A stretch of DNA of 64,000 nt from NCBI GenBank assembly GCA_007258455.2, contig VDFB02270651.1:486759151-486823150 (forward strand), read 5' to 3'. Below the pieces are notes generated by a model. It did no database searches, had not been told where the DNA came from, and saw nothing but the letters and a program-made list of their open reading frames with translations. Below, one piece after another: positions 1-10,550 of this stretch. Position 1 is the stretch's first letter, and each line of letters begins with the position of its first letter. Both the position numbers and the translations under genes were made by a program. The stretch is from Sequoia sempervirens (taxonomy: Eukaryota > Streptophyta > Pinopsida > Cupressales > Cupressaceae).

Positions 1-300
1 TAAGTGAAGATATTGCTTCACAAAAACAAATTATTCAATTTTAATTGCAAGATCATTGTGTGGTGACTATTCTAGATTGATTCATTTTAAAATCCATGTC
101 TATCCTAGGATTGATTCATTTTGAATTAAGTGACTATCCTAGCATTGGTTCATTCTCTTAAAGCTCTTACTAGCCGTGGTCACGTCGGATCCAGTCAAAT
201 CATATTTAAGTTACAAATTACAATTGTAGACTTAGAAATTCTATGCTGAAAATAAATAAAAAATGCGCTAAAACAGACATCAAGAGCGTTATTGAATCAT

Positions 301-520
301 TAATGGGCGTTGTAGGATCAATAATGGGCACTACAGGATGAGTAATGGGCACTGCAGGATGAGTAATGGGTGCTGTAGGATGAGTAATGGGCACTACAAG
401 ATGAGTAATGGGAATTGTAGGATGAATAATGGGCATTGTAGGATGAATAATGGGTGTTGCAGGATGAATAATGGGCACTGTAGGATGAATAATGGGCATT
501 GTAGGATAAGTAAAGGGCAC
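301..520. repeat. 21-bp minisatellite, about ten copies
   Basis: A near-perfect head-to-tail array with the unit TAATGGGCACTGTAGGATGAG, varying mostly by transitions at the CACTGT positions. Unit length 21 is a multiple of three, so both strands show spurious open frames (218-520 minus, 338-523 plus). A degenerate relative of the GGGCACT motif occurs at 10,575-10,700 upstream of the antisense ORF of element A. Confidence 0.9.
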
Positions 521-645
521 TGAAATAGAGTTAAAGAGTGCTAAACTGGGTGTGATATGCGCTAAAACATGTTTAATGTGTTAATATGCTCTTCCATCCA
601 TAACCTGTCAAAAAAATCTGCAAAAAGATGTTAAAATTGGGGCAA

Positions 646-665
646 GAGCCCCATCATGGGCACCA
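646..665 (-). promoter_or_regulatory. Primer binding site resembling tRNA-Lys complement
   Basis: On the minus strand the 20 bases read TGGTGCCCATGATGGGGCTC. Compared with the complement of the 3' end of plant tRNA-Lys as I recall it, 16 of 20 positions agree and most mismatches are transitions. A reverse transcriptase would use it to prime minus-strand DNA synthesis. The equivalent site in element B (about 44,632-44,652) is more decayed. Position relative to an LTR cannot be confirmed here because the LTR is lost. Confidence 0.6.
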
Positions 666-685
666 AAAAATGTGTGGTGTCAGAA

Positions 686-1147
686 GTGGGATCTGTTGTG
701 AAAAATACCTTTTGTCAGGTTCTAGATTGGGATCTTTCCTATAACATACTTTTGGGTCATCCATGGATTCATGGTATGCAGGCAGTACCATCAACGTACC
801 ATTAATGTCTCAAGTTTCTGTATGATGGACAAGAAATGACTATACAAGCTGACTATAATAGCACCCAAACTTGTTCAAATCTCCGAGCAACTCAAGACAC
901 CTTTGTGCCACACAATAGGGAAGCTTTTACTGCTTCTTCTTTCAATCTACAAAGCCAATTGCAAGAATTGACAAAGAATCTTGACACCAAGTCACATTTA
1001 AAAGACAAAGGAGTAGGAAAATATTCACTATTCCTTTCTAGATTACCTCCTTCTCTGAGGTTACATGGTCAACCAACCCTATCAAATCAAAAGATCGCAA
1101 CAACCTCTACATCACAAGCTTCTATGCTAATCACAAAGTTTGATTGA
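686..1147 (+). pseudogene. Retroviral-type aspartic protease, C-terminal part (element A)
   Basis: Encodes the end of the pepsin-like retrotransposon protease that would cleave the Gag-Pol polyprotein. The visible landmark is a YNILLGHPWIHGMQAVPSTYH-like segment at about 740-804, which aligns with YNILLGCLWIHAMKA in element B (around 38,400, minus). The catalytic Asp loop, which would lie about 60 residues upstream, is missing because the element is truncated at about 670-686. An in-frame TAA replaces the Gln codon expected after the Y-H pair (about 805), a C-to-T change. The frame then stays open from 836 to 1,147 through a low-complexity Thr/Ser/Gln stretch. Start not definable. Confidence 0.7.
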
Positions 1148-2143
1148 CAATTTATTAAAGCTAACACTATTGAGGAAGAAGCTGAAGATAGGGACATCCT
1201 AAGCTAGCTGTACAAAGATGAAGATGAATCTCTTTTGCACATCAAGTTACCTACTGACCAATATGGCAAAGGGTATACCATCATGCAAAGAATGGGCTAT
1301 GAAGGAAAGGGTCCTCTAGGAAAAAGAAAAGAAGGAATCATTGAGCCAATTCAACCTATTTCAATACATTCAAAAGATAAAATAGGAATTGGATATGGTA
1401 AGGATACAAAAGAGTCAAATTCACAACAAGCACACCAAACTCATGAAGGAGAATCAAATTCAGATAAATCCCATGAAGATTTCAATCTACAAAAATTTTA
1501 TGGATCAGTTTTTCAATTGCAGAATAGTTCAGACACTGATTCTAATGAATATGAATGAGACACCATTTATAACGATGAATTCTGGAGAGACAAACAAGTT
1601 GATACCATACACAAATATGCACCCATTCTCATACAAGGAGAAAGCTCAGGAACAAAATCACTTGAATTTGAACCACGATATGACAATGACTCAAGTGAGG
1701 ACGATTCGAATTTTAACGAGATTGATAATCGATAGGAGAATACCATCATAGACCTTGTCCATCATGAGAATGACAAGCATATTAGGACTTTCACAGTTTA
1801 AGACCTTACCCAACCTAATGATCCCATGCCTTCAGTTTATCTGAAACTTATTTATTGGGACAACGATGCACCTATTCATATCCCTAAATTCCATGATGAT
1901 GAGGATATTGTAAATTTCCTTTTTTCATCTTATCAAGAAAACAATTGTTTCATCCAAGAATCTCATACTCAAGATTTTGATAGGGAGGGTGTCAAGTCTC
2001 TTAGTTGCAAAATAAATGAAATAAAATATAGATCTATTGGTGAAAACCAAAAAATGGCAGTGGTATATCACAACTGGTCACGCCCACAAAAGGATATGAA
2101 AATCATAGTAAAACCTTTCCTGGGAATTGGACATTCCAACAGG
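1148..2143 (+). pseudogene. G-patch domain and acidic linker between protease and RT (element A)
   Basis: The open frame 1,235-1,558 carries a G-patch at about 1,256-1,345: YGKGYTIMQRMGY, then GKGPLGKRKEGIIEPI. Its glycine spacing matches the cellular motif, which binds nucleic acid or activates helicases. Downstream segments in shifted frames are rich in Asp, Glu, Ser and Asn (1,660-1,735; 1,826-2,143) and correspond to the acidic linker of element B at 37,446-37,667. The domain sits in the same place in B and E, so it is an inherited part of these polyproteins. Frameshifts near 1,400-1,560 and stops near 1,735 and 1,800 disrupt it. The coding trace is interrupted at 2,143 by a solo LTR and resumes at 3,297. 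Confidence 0.75.
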
Positions 2144-3296
2144 TGACTAATATCTCTCTATGGATGTTCATTTACTTGTCAAACTAGGGGACGTATACTT
2201 TAAATGGCGCGGCAAAATATATGCACTAAGAACTAGTTTCAGTCAAAACTTAGCAGAAATAAATACTGGAAAGGAATTCTATTTACGCTACAGGAGGGTA
2301 ATGCAAAGCTCTTTAACTCAACTATGATTTGATTAAAACAGAAACCATAATAGCTACAACTGAAACACAAACTATGAACTGGCCTTATGCTGCAAGAATA
2401 GGCACAGGGATGGATTCCCTATGCTGTAGGAGCAATACAAGACTGAGTTTGTATGAAAACTTCAAAGATGAAAGCTAACTAAAGATCAACAGAAAAGAAC
2501 AACTAATTAAATAGCTACAGATACTTACTAAGTGGCCCCCCTTGGCAAGCATCTACTGATTATGCAGGTGTTGAACTCAGAACTTCATCAAACTTTATTC
2601 ATGAAAATAGAATAGTATACATTGCTTTGTTGATATATAAACTAACAACAAACTCTGTCTCTTGTCAAATAGATTCAGCTTTTCATTATCATACTGATTC
2701 TTACATGATATCTGCTATCACTATGCTTCTATCTTACTCTAACTATCATCTCTCTTTCTCACTCGCGCAGGAGGAGTACTTTATTTAAAAATCAAGAGAG
2801 CAACTAACTAACTAATCCTATCAAAGAAAGACGTGGAAGTAAAGTGTATCCCAGAATCAAGGAACAAACTTCATAAATGAATTTATGTGTTCAACCCGAT
2901 CCGGAGAGAATCTAGCACTCCACTCTTTCCAGATTGACTGCCATTAAAAATCTTTCCCAACGGTTTCGGTCAAAGAGTCTTCGCTGGAGCTTCCTCGAAG
3001 TCGTGTAGGAAATGAACTTTACTACAAGGCCGAGATCAGTTGCGCTCGACTCAATCATTCTTCAACAACTTTCAAAACAAAAGGTAACAGATGCAAAAGA
3101 AAAGGCGTATGGCACATACACGATATATGTTTATTAATCACACATTTAAATCTATTTCATCATTCAAAAATTGTATGCGATATACCAGTCATTTAGGGAG
3201 TAAACGGGGCAATAAATGTAATCAAGTCAACACAATAAGCTGTAGGAATATGCAAATGTTTTGCTATAGGATATCCCCATAAAAGGTTTCAACAGA
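2139..3296. mobile_element. Solo LTR inserted in the pol frame of element A, with target duplication
   Basis: The insert 2,144-3,291 begins TGACTAATATC and ends AAAGGTTTCA. It is flanked by ACAGG (2,139-2,143) and ACAGA (3,292-3,296), a 5-bp target duplication with one mismatch. Removing it brings together residues whose element B counterparts (about 37,300, minus) are adjacent. The insert is about 1,148 bp, has no convincing ORF, and is richer in G+C near 2,880-3,060 than its surroundings. It has no internal polyprotein, so it is best read as an LTR left by recombination of a full element. I cannot tell its orientation or superfamily. Confidence 0.7.
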
Positions 3297-4380
3297 GTTT
3301 AAACAGCCACAAAATAACAAAAGTAAAGATATTAAGAGTCCATCATAATATCCAAACTATGAGCACATTTTAAGCTCATCAACAACAAGAGAAAAATAAA
3401 GAGTGAATCCAACAATGAAAACCCTTTTGAGGGAATGAAGGATGAGAAACTTGACACTCTTCCCAAACATTATCAAGAAAGATCTTCTATTTTGATTGAG
3501 TCAACAAAATCAATCAACATAGGTACAAAAGAGCAGCCAAAAATCTTGCAACTTGCAGCATCATTAACAGTGGAAGAAGTACTAAAATTCACAGAGTTCT
3601 TGAAGGAGAATCAAATCAACTTTGCTTGGTCATATGCCGATATGCAAGGGTTAGATCCTAATCTGATAATGCATCATCTATCTATAAATATAGGGGCAAA
3701 ACCTGTGAAGCAAAAACTCAAAAAAATGCATCCACATGTATTATTGGTTAAAGAAGAGTTAAAGAAGCTTTTAGATGTTGGATTCATTCGGTCTATTGAC
3801 TATGCAGAATGGATCTCCAATATTGTACCTATTTCAAAACCAGATGGAAGGATTAGAATTTGTACAAATTTTAGAGATTTGAACAAAGCATGTCCCAAAT
3901 ATGACTTCCCTTTGCCAAACATAGATATTATTGTTGATTTAACTATTGGCCATGCAATGTATTCATTAATGGATGGATTTTTCAGGATACAACCAGATAA
4001 AGATTGCACTAGAGGATCAAGATAAAATAGTGTTCACATGCCCTTGGGGTACCTATTGTTGGAATGTCATACCATTTGGGCTTAAAAATGCAGGAGCGAC
4101 TTATCAAAGAGCAATGACTACAATTTTTCATGATATGATGCATACATTCATAGAAGATTACATCAATGATCTCCTTGCCAAATCCAACACAAGAGAAGAA
4201 AATTTAGAAATCTTGTCAAAGATTTTTATCAGAATGGAGGAGTTTAATGTTCGACTCAATCCAAAGAAATGTGTCTTCGATGTTAAATCTGGAAAACTCC
4301 TAGGATATATTTTTTCTGAAAAGGGCATAAAGGTTGATCCCAAAAAAGTACAAGCTATAATGGACGTGCCGCCACCATGA
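3297..4380 (+). pseudogene. Reverse transcriptase (element A)
   Basis: RT copies the element's RNA into DNA. Landmarks in order: WSYADMQGLDP, GFIRSIDYAEWISNIVPISK, DGRIRICTNFRDLNKACP, SLMDG with the first catalytic Asp (about 3,970), then in a second frame GYNQIKIALEDQDK, PFGLKNAGATYQRAM, and YINDLLAKS where family members have YVDD. One extra T in a T-run near 3,978-3,982 shifts the frame. The catalytic pair is reduced to Asn-Asp, so the enzyme would be inactive even with the frame intact. A stop (TGA, 4,378) follows the IMDVPPP segment. The closest relative in the window is element B. Confidence 0.9.
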
Positions 4381-4929
4381 AATATCAGTTAGCTCCGATC
4401 ACTGCAAGGACACCTACAATCCATTAGGAGGTTTATAGCTCAACTGCCAGACAAAAGCTTACCCTTTACATATCTATTGCATAAAAATGTCCCATTCAAA
4501 TGGGAGGAAAAGTGTGAAGCAACATTTAATCAGATCAAGCAATATCTCATAAATCCACCAGTTCCAAGAAAACTGCTCATACTTTATATTTTAGCAACAG
4601 AAGTATCTTTGGGAGTGTTACTAGCACAAGAGGATTCTATAGGCAAAGAAAGGGCCATATACTATATCAATAGAACTTTAACAAGTCATGAACCAAACTA
4701 CGCTTTCATTGAAAAAGCTTGCTTAGTAGTAGTGTTTGCTTCCCAAAAGTTGCGACACTATATGTTGGCTCATACAATTAACCTGATAACCAAAGTCAAT
4801 CCATTAAAATACCTCTTAAGAAAAGCTACTTTAATAGGAAGACTTGCAAAATGGGTAATGATCCTAAGTGACTTTGACATTCACTATGTAGATCGAAGAG
4901 CTATAAAAGGATAGGTCATCGTAGATTAG
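4381..4929 (+). pseudogene. Ty3-type RNase H domain (element A)
   Basis: This is the first of two RNase H domains. It reads LHKNVPFKWEEKCEATFNQI, a LYILATEVSLGVLLAQED strand, ERAIYYINRTL, and NYAFIEKACLVVVFASQKLR, followed by HYVDRRAIKG. In Tat elements this ancestral domain is often degenerate, with the downstream archaeal-type copy thought to take over. Stops at about 4,912 and 4,927 replace the Gln codons preserved in element B (KGQVITDQLA there), again C-to-T changes. The long open stretch 4,477-4,914 shows that decay is moderate. Confidence 0.85.
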
Positions 4930-5571
4930 TTGGCCAAAGCACCTTTACATGAAGAAAACCCAATGCATGTTGAATTTCCTGATGTAGATGTATTCACAAC
5001 AACAATTAAGAAATCATGGACATTATACTTTGATGGATCTTACACGCAACATGGCTCGGCAGTAGGGATTCTTTTTGTCACACCTGAAGGACATACCATT
5101 CCAAAATCATATTGATTGATGTTTCCCTGCACAAATAACATAGCTGAATATGAAGCATTACTCATAGGAATGAAGATAGCATTGGAATGGTGGATTACAA
5201 AGCTGCAAGTCTACGGTGATTCACAACTTGCCATTAATCAAATAAATGATGATTATCAAACTAAAGATGATAAGTTGCTACCTTACAAGAACATGGTGGA
5301 TGATTATAAAAAGTATTTTGTGGCAATCAAGTTTTCACAAATCCCAAGGATTGATAATAAAGTTGCAGATGCAAGGGCTACAATTGCTTCCTTGTTACAA
5401 TTATCAGAAAATAAAAAGCGGTACGAATTATTGGTGGAACAATTGTTTTCTCCCACCTATGATAATCCTAAGACCCAAGTCATATGCCATTTAACTGGTT
5501 CTGATTCACCTTTATATGGCAAGATTTATACCTACCTAAAAAATAGCATCTTACCTCCAGACTTATCTTGA
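4930..5571 (+). pseudogene. Archaeal-type RNase H domain (element A)
   Basis: Second RNase H, the defining extra domain of the Tat lineage. Visible motifs: WTLYFDGSYTQHGSAVGILF with the first catalytic Asp, NNIAEYEALLIGMKIAL with the catalytic Glu, and LQVYGDSQLAINQI with the next Asp. It ends in a basic and acidic helix KDDKLLPYKNMVDDYKKYF and the IPRIDNKVADARATIA segment. A TGA near 5,113 splits it into two frames-in-phase pieces. Catalytic residues are retained, unlike those of the RT. Coding continues toward the integrase linker, where a TGA stops it at 5,569. Confidence 0.9.
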
Positions 5572-6767
5572 AATCAAAAAAGGAATTTCATATGCCAATC
5601 ATCCCGTTATACCTTGATCGCCGATATCCTTCACCGACATGGTCTTGATGGTACACTCCTTTGATGTCTTGAACATGATGAATCTGAAAAAGCCTTACAA
5701 GAGGTTCATGGTGGTATTTGTGGAACTCATTCAAGCGATTTAACCTTAGCCAAGAAACTTGTTAGAATGGGATATTATTGGCCTACCATGGAGAGAGAAT
5801 CTTTTACTTTTTTCAAGAAGTGTTCTAAATGCTAGATCCATGGGAATCTTATTCATGCACTTGCACAAGAATTGCAACCTTTTACTCTGACATGGCCTTT
5901 TTCTCAGTGGGGACTGGATCTTGTTGGTAAAATTCATCCTTCATCATCAAATGGGCATAAATTCATCATCACGGCTACATAATATTTTACAAATGGATTG
6001 AAGCTATTCCTTTGACGATTTTGACTGGTAAACAAATCTCTTCATTTATCCTGAATTACATCATATGTTGACATGGAATTCCTAATTATATCATCACTGA
6101 TAATGGGAGGCCTTTCAAGAATCAAGATGTTGACAAACTTTGTGAAATATTTTTCATCCAACACAGGTTCTCTACACCTTATTATCCACAAGGAAATGGT
6201 CAAGCAGAAGCTTCAAACAAAAAAATCTTGAAGATCTTGAAGAAAATGGTAAATGATGCCAGTCGTGATTGGCATGTCCAATTAAATCCAGCTTTGTGGG
6301 CATATAGAACCAGCATTCACACACCAACAAGAGCTAATCCATATGCCTTGGTATATGGAGCATAAGCAATCTTACCATTAGAGGTTGAAATACCTTCGCT
6401 TAGGGTCTCACTCAAAGGGTTGATAAATGATGAAGATTACTGAGTATCTCATCTACAAGAGCTAGAACTGTTAGATAAAAGATGTCAACATGCAGCTAAT
6501 CATTTGAAGGGTTATCAACAAGTTATGTCCCATAGCTACAATCATAGAGTTAAACCACAAAAATTTCAAGTAGGTGACTTAGTCTTGAAAGAAAATCCAT
6601 GCAATCAGCAAGACAGAGAAAAGAAAGGAAAATTTGAACCAAATTGGCTTGGTCCATTTGTCATCATTACAACATACGGTTCTGGAGCATATCAGTTATG
6701 TACATCAAAAGGGGACCTATTTGAAGAACCGATCAACAACATTCATTTGAAGAAGTTCTATGTCTAA
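5572..6767 (+). pseudogene. Integrase (element A)
   Basis: Integrase joins element DNA to the host chromosome. The zinc-binding H-H-C-C segment is at about 5,700-5,835 (VHGGICGTHSSDLTLAKKL, then KKCSKC followed by a stop). The core begins QWGLDLVGKIHPSSSNGHKF at about 5,908, keeping the first catalytic Asp. The remaining core is spread over other frames: DNG near 6,100 and STPYYPQGNGQAEA near 6,175-6,210. The C-terminal end, open from 6,504 to 6,767, contains FQVGDLVLKE and WLGPFVII and closes with HLKKFYV and a TAA. Several stops and frameshifts show it is dead. The C-terminal end gives the boundary of pol. Confidence 0.88.
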
Positions 6768-6777
6768 ATCATCAAAA

Positions 6778-6900
6778 CTGAAAAAATACATAAAAATCAG
6801 AAAAAGTCCTAAAAAAATACATAAAAATAAGAAAAAGTCCTGAAAAAATACATAAAAATAAAAAAAAAGGTCCTAAAAAAATACATAAAAATTAGAATTT
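6778..6900. repeat. A-rich tandem repeat after integrase, about 31-33 bp, four copies
   Basis: Copies of AAAAAATACATAAAAATNAG followed by AAAAAGTCCT lie directly after the integrase stop codon. No coding function. Confidence 0.8.
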
Positions 6901-8289
6901 TTTTTGAAAAAGCTACAATAAAAACAAGTGGTGAAAACCTGGTAAACAGGCACTACCTGTGATCAAAATGGGCTCCTCTATCTATTAGCTTAAATGTCTT
7001 GCATTCGCTTTACAACATCATTTATCCATATCTATCATTTGTACATATCTATCATATCCATATCATATGTGTTTCATCATGGCTTAGTGAAATTTGTACA
7101 TATCCATAATATTTAGGTTTTGTTTACACTGGGGGAAAAAACACAGACTAAAACAAGAGAGGGGCAATGAGCTTTTAGAACATCACAAATGGAAAAATGA
7201 CAGTTTTCCAAAACACAACATACATTGACGCATCAAATCAACCACAACACCAAAACAATCACTCCATGTCAATGAAATCAAACAACCTGGTCCAAACAAC
7301 GTTAATCAATACACAAACATCAATGTTGACAACCAAATTGGATGATCTTAATCTGAATAATGTTTGGAATACTTTAGGAAAAATATGAATTGTTGGTTGA
7401 TTTTCTATCATATCTCTGGAGCAATTCAATCATGTATTGAACTAGAAAAGCAAGGAAGGAGTATGATTTTTCTTTGTCTGTTGTTTGTGAGTGAATCATT
7501 AGTACTATGCAAATTGGTTGTGAGACATGCTCTACTAAGTATCATTGATGACATTTCAGAATTTGCATGGGAAATGGGTTAACTCTTGTCTGTTTATGCA
7601 AGCAATACTCAGGTCATCTTAGTTCAATTATACCTAGATGCTTGTATTATCTTGCTATATCAAAATTCATGAAAGCAATACTCAGGTCATCACTGGTGCT
7701 AACATACCCTTTCATGCTTGTATTAACTTTCAACATTTCAATGCTCTATGATGACACAAAAAGCACAAATAAGCTCTCAGAATGGTAATATTGTGCAAGT
7801 ATCCTGCATGGATAGCGTAGATTACATTCATTTTAAAATCTGCATTTTCTATTTATAAATTTTCTCAAAAGCTGGCAAAGTATCAAAGTTTCATATCTTT
7901 TCAATAAATGACTAAGTATATTTGAAATTCACAACATCATCACATAGATTTTTCATACATATTTGCATCATAAAATAATAAAGTGAACATCACAATCCTC
8001 ACATCATTTTCATTGCATTTGCATTTTTCATAACATATCATTTCGTTTGTTTCCATACATCATACATCACATCATAAATCATATCATAAGCATCATGCAT
8101 AGACAAAATAGATACTCATCACATAATAAAGGTACACATATTCATCACACAAATAAATCATCACTGCATATCATATATCTCAAAAATGAATGTCAAAATA
8201 TACAAAGATGTCAGCTATGCATGACATAACATCATCCAAAATGGGATCATCTCAGGGTGTATACAAACATCTCAATAGAGTATCAATAT
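6901..8289 (+). other. Noncoding spacer between integrase and antisense ORF (element A)
   Basis: No gene seen. A purine stretch with AAAAACAC and AGAGAGGGGCAA at 7,131-7,174 resembles the element's terminal polypurine tract, so an internal priming tract is possible. Short ORFs (7,197-7,388; 7,364-7,582; 7,567-7,788) have no family signature. A short direct repeat containing GCAATACTCAGGTCATC occurs at about 7,601 and 7,676. From 7,860 to 8,240 the DNA is rich in CATCATA-type low-complexity sequence. Confidence 0.6.
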
Positions 8290-10196
8290 GACATTATACA
8301 AAATGCACTATGAAGTGCTATCCTATGATGGTGCTGGTTTGGGACCTGTCCCACCTACACCTGATGGACCTGCTCCACCTACCCCTAATGAACCTCCTAG
8401 AGGTAATGGTTGTGATACACCCCTACTGGTAGTCCGAGAACGACTATGTGTAGACCAAGACTCTATATAACTCACTCTCTGCTTGGGTGGCACTGCATCA
8501 TGGTATCTGATCCTATAGAACTCTACCTCCCGAATGGCTTTGGTCAGCTCTCTCACCATGCCACCTCCTGCTGCCCTCTGTAGACTATCAGCTAGGGCCA
8601 TGGACTCCTCACCTTGTCGTCTGGCTGTATCTCTCTCCGCCGTCGCTATAGTCAATTGTCCCTATAGCTGTGTAACCAAGGCCTGGGCTTGGGCTTGTGT
8701 TAACTGACCCTGTAAGCTCTGCACTCTACTCTACAAAGTAGCTATCTGATTTGGCACCACTGGATCTATAGAAGATGATGGATCTAAATGTCCCATCTGC
8801 GAACCATGTCTGCCACCACCTCTACTGATACCTCTTCCACCTCCTCCACCACTATCACCCCCACTCTCCTCATCACTACTATCTCCATTAACTCATCATC
8901 ATCATCCTCCTTGGAATCATCACCCTCTAAAGTTGTCTCTTGTTGTCACCTATGTCCGCCTCTATGTGGTCTTTGCTCTACAACTGGAGCGACAGGCTCA
9001 TCAAGATCAAATAATTGTGTGCAAGATGCTTTAACACATACTGACCATACTCTAGAGTCATCCCCCCATCAAGAATATCAACTCTATAATCCCACATCTA
9101 TGCTCCCAAACTGGTGAACTTTTCCATTGCTACATCATATGAAATCCACATATCCCACACTGTAATCTCCTGCTATCGACATGCATAAATAGATGAGCCC
9201 TGTGGCATACCCTGAGGCCGACCATATTGTCGCCATACATGGACAAGAAGAAACCTCTCAGTAATTCCATGAGTATGACCAATCAAATATTTGGCGGTAA
9301 AGACATAGGGCATCTCCCTAGCATCCTCTAACCATGCCTCAAAATCTACATATGGTTGCTAGCATATTGTATCGAGACCGTCTATAAGACGCTGCGAATG
9401 ATCCAATTTTCCCAGCCTCGGTTGAGCAATGACATCAATATATCTGAATCTGTATGGTCGACTGACAGGCCATCGTCCATGAGTTAATGGTTGCATAATA
9501 GAAAAGTGCTCCCATGCCCATATCTGTAACAACGAACAACCAACAACAAAACTCCAGCCTCTACCATACACAATATGGTGTAGCTCATCATACAAATGTG
9601 CAAGCATGCACAATCCCCAAGCATATCATGTACCCTGCATCACCATCCTTTCAAGTACATGACCCCACCTAACTGCAAACCCCTTCAACCTATGGTCGGG
9701 GCACAAAACACCTCCAATGAAACCTATAAGTACAGACGGTAGGGGTGCATATGAATCCGTCATCTCCCCCCATGGGATATAATATCCCACAATATGTTCA
9801 TCTCTAAATATCCGTCTCAAGTCATTAGTGCCTCCTGCCTCTCGGCCATCAAATCTCACTATCTTACCGATCACTAGAATCCTCAAGATGTGATACACAT
9901 CCTCTGGAGTCATGGTAATCTTTCCTATCGGTAAATGAAAGGTGTTCATGTCATTGTGCCACCTCTCTGCAAGTGCTATCAATAAGGCTCTATTGAGATG
10001 CACCTCAGGCATCTCAAGTAACGAGGTCAATCTGCATGCCTCGATCACATCTCTATCTGCCTATCCAAGTTGTAGAATCAATCTCCATGTCTTTGGGAAT
10101 ATCTCTCATAACTGCAAGACACTCAATCTCTCCTGTTCAATAGGAAGAATCATCAAGTCAAAGCAACATCAATATCAAATCATCAAAACAATTTAA
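8290..10196 (-). pseudogene. Antisense ORF with plant mobile domain (PMD) in element A
   Basis: Encoded opposite to gag-pol. The main open piece (10,048-9,626) has LNRALLIALAERWHNDMNTF, FHLPIGKITMTPEDVYHILR, and then GGVLCPDHRLKGF. The next (9,613-9,359) has LAHLYDELHHIVYGRGW and LLQIWAWEHF. This order and wording match the PMD found in plant MAIN-type proteins and in transposable elements. A conserved C-terminal region (8,655-8,323) has a helical, charged stretch with AIREVEFYRIRYHDAVP, shared with element B's copy, then a Gly/Pro tail. Stops (for example near 10,065) and frame changes break it. Function in the element is unknown. Short plus-strand ORFs over it are shadows. Confidence 0.8.
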
Positions 10197-10212
10197 TCAA
10201 ATCATGGAAATC

Positions 10213-10550
10213 AAACTTATCAACCTATTTGTTTTTCATCATCATGGAAAGAAAATTTATCAAAATTCTGTTTGTTTTTAACAACTTTAGAAGCAAACTT
10301 ATCAACCTATTTGTTTTTCATCATCATGGAAAGAAAATTTATCAAAATCCTTCTTGTTTTTAACAACCTTAGAAGAAAACTTATCAACCTATTTGTTTTT
10401 CATCATCATTGAAAGCAAATTTATCAAAATCTTGTTTGTTTTTAACAACCTTAGAAGCAAAATTATCAAACAACTATTTTTTTTTCATTAAATTGAACAC
10501 AAATTTATCATCTTTTATTTGTTTTTCGACAACCTTGGGAACAAATTTAT
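10213..10550. repeat. 82-bp tandem repeat upstream of the antisense ORF, about 3.5 copies
   Basis: Units start with AACTTATCAACCTATTTG at 10,213, 10,295 and 10,378, with a decayed one at about 10,458; spacing 82, 83 and about 80 bp. Each unit contains CATCATCATGGAAAG and TTTTTAACAACCTTAGAAG. The array sits at the 5' side of the antisense ORF, where its promoter or 5' untranslated region would be. Confidence 0.85.

Larger units (their letters stand above)
1..665 (-). mobile_element. 5' leader remnant of a minus-strand Tat-type Ty3/gypsy element (X)
   Basis: Read on the minus strand, this begins with a tRNA-Lys-like primer binding site and runs into untranslated, repeat-rich DNA ending beyond the window's left edge. 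It parallels the leader of element B (44,200-44,653): both have a primer-site-like start, then a T-run followed by GACA, then short G/C-bearing tandem motifs. No gag is visible before the window edge. The LTR that should adjoin on the right is missing or cut to a few bases, because protease sequence of element A starts by about 686 on the other strand. ORFs on both strands across 218-523 are products of the 21-bp repeat and are not genes. Identity as a leader is inference from the primer site and the resemblance to B. Confidence 0.55.

Noticed and set aside
301..520. Direct repeats that might look like a CRISPR array
   Set aside because: Head-to-tail copies without unique spacers, in a plant retroelement leader.
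218..523. Open frames on both strands rich in Pro/Ile/His or Met/Ser/Asn repeats
   Set aside because: They come from the 21-bp tandem unit, whose length is a multiple of three; no domain and both strands equally open.
673..692. TGGTGTCAGAAGTGGGATC resembling an initiator-tRNA primer site
   Set aside because: The stretch aligns better as protease code (Glu-Val-Gly before the Gln-Val-Leu-Asp segment) and no LTR end precedes it.
8788..9117. Ser/Thr-rich plus-strand ORF
   Set aside because: Shadow of the low-complexity part of the antisense PMD region.
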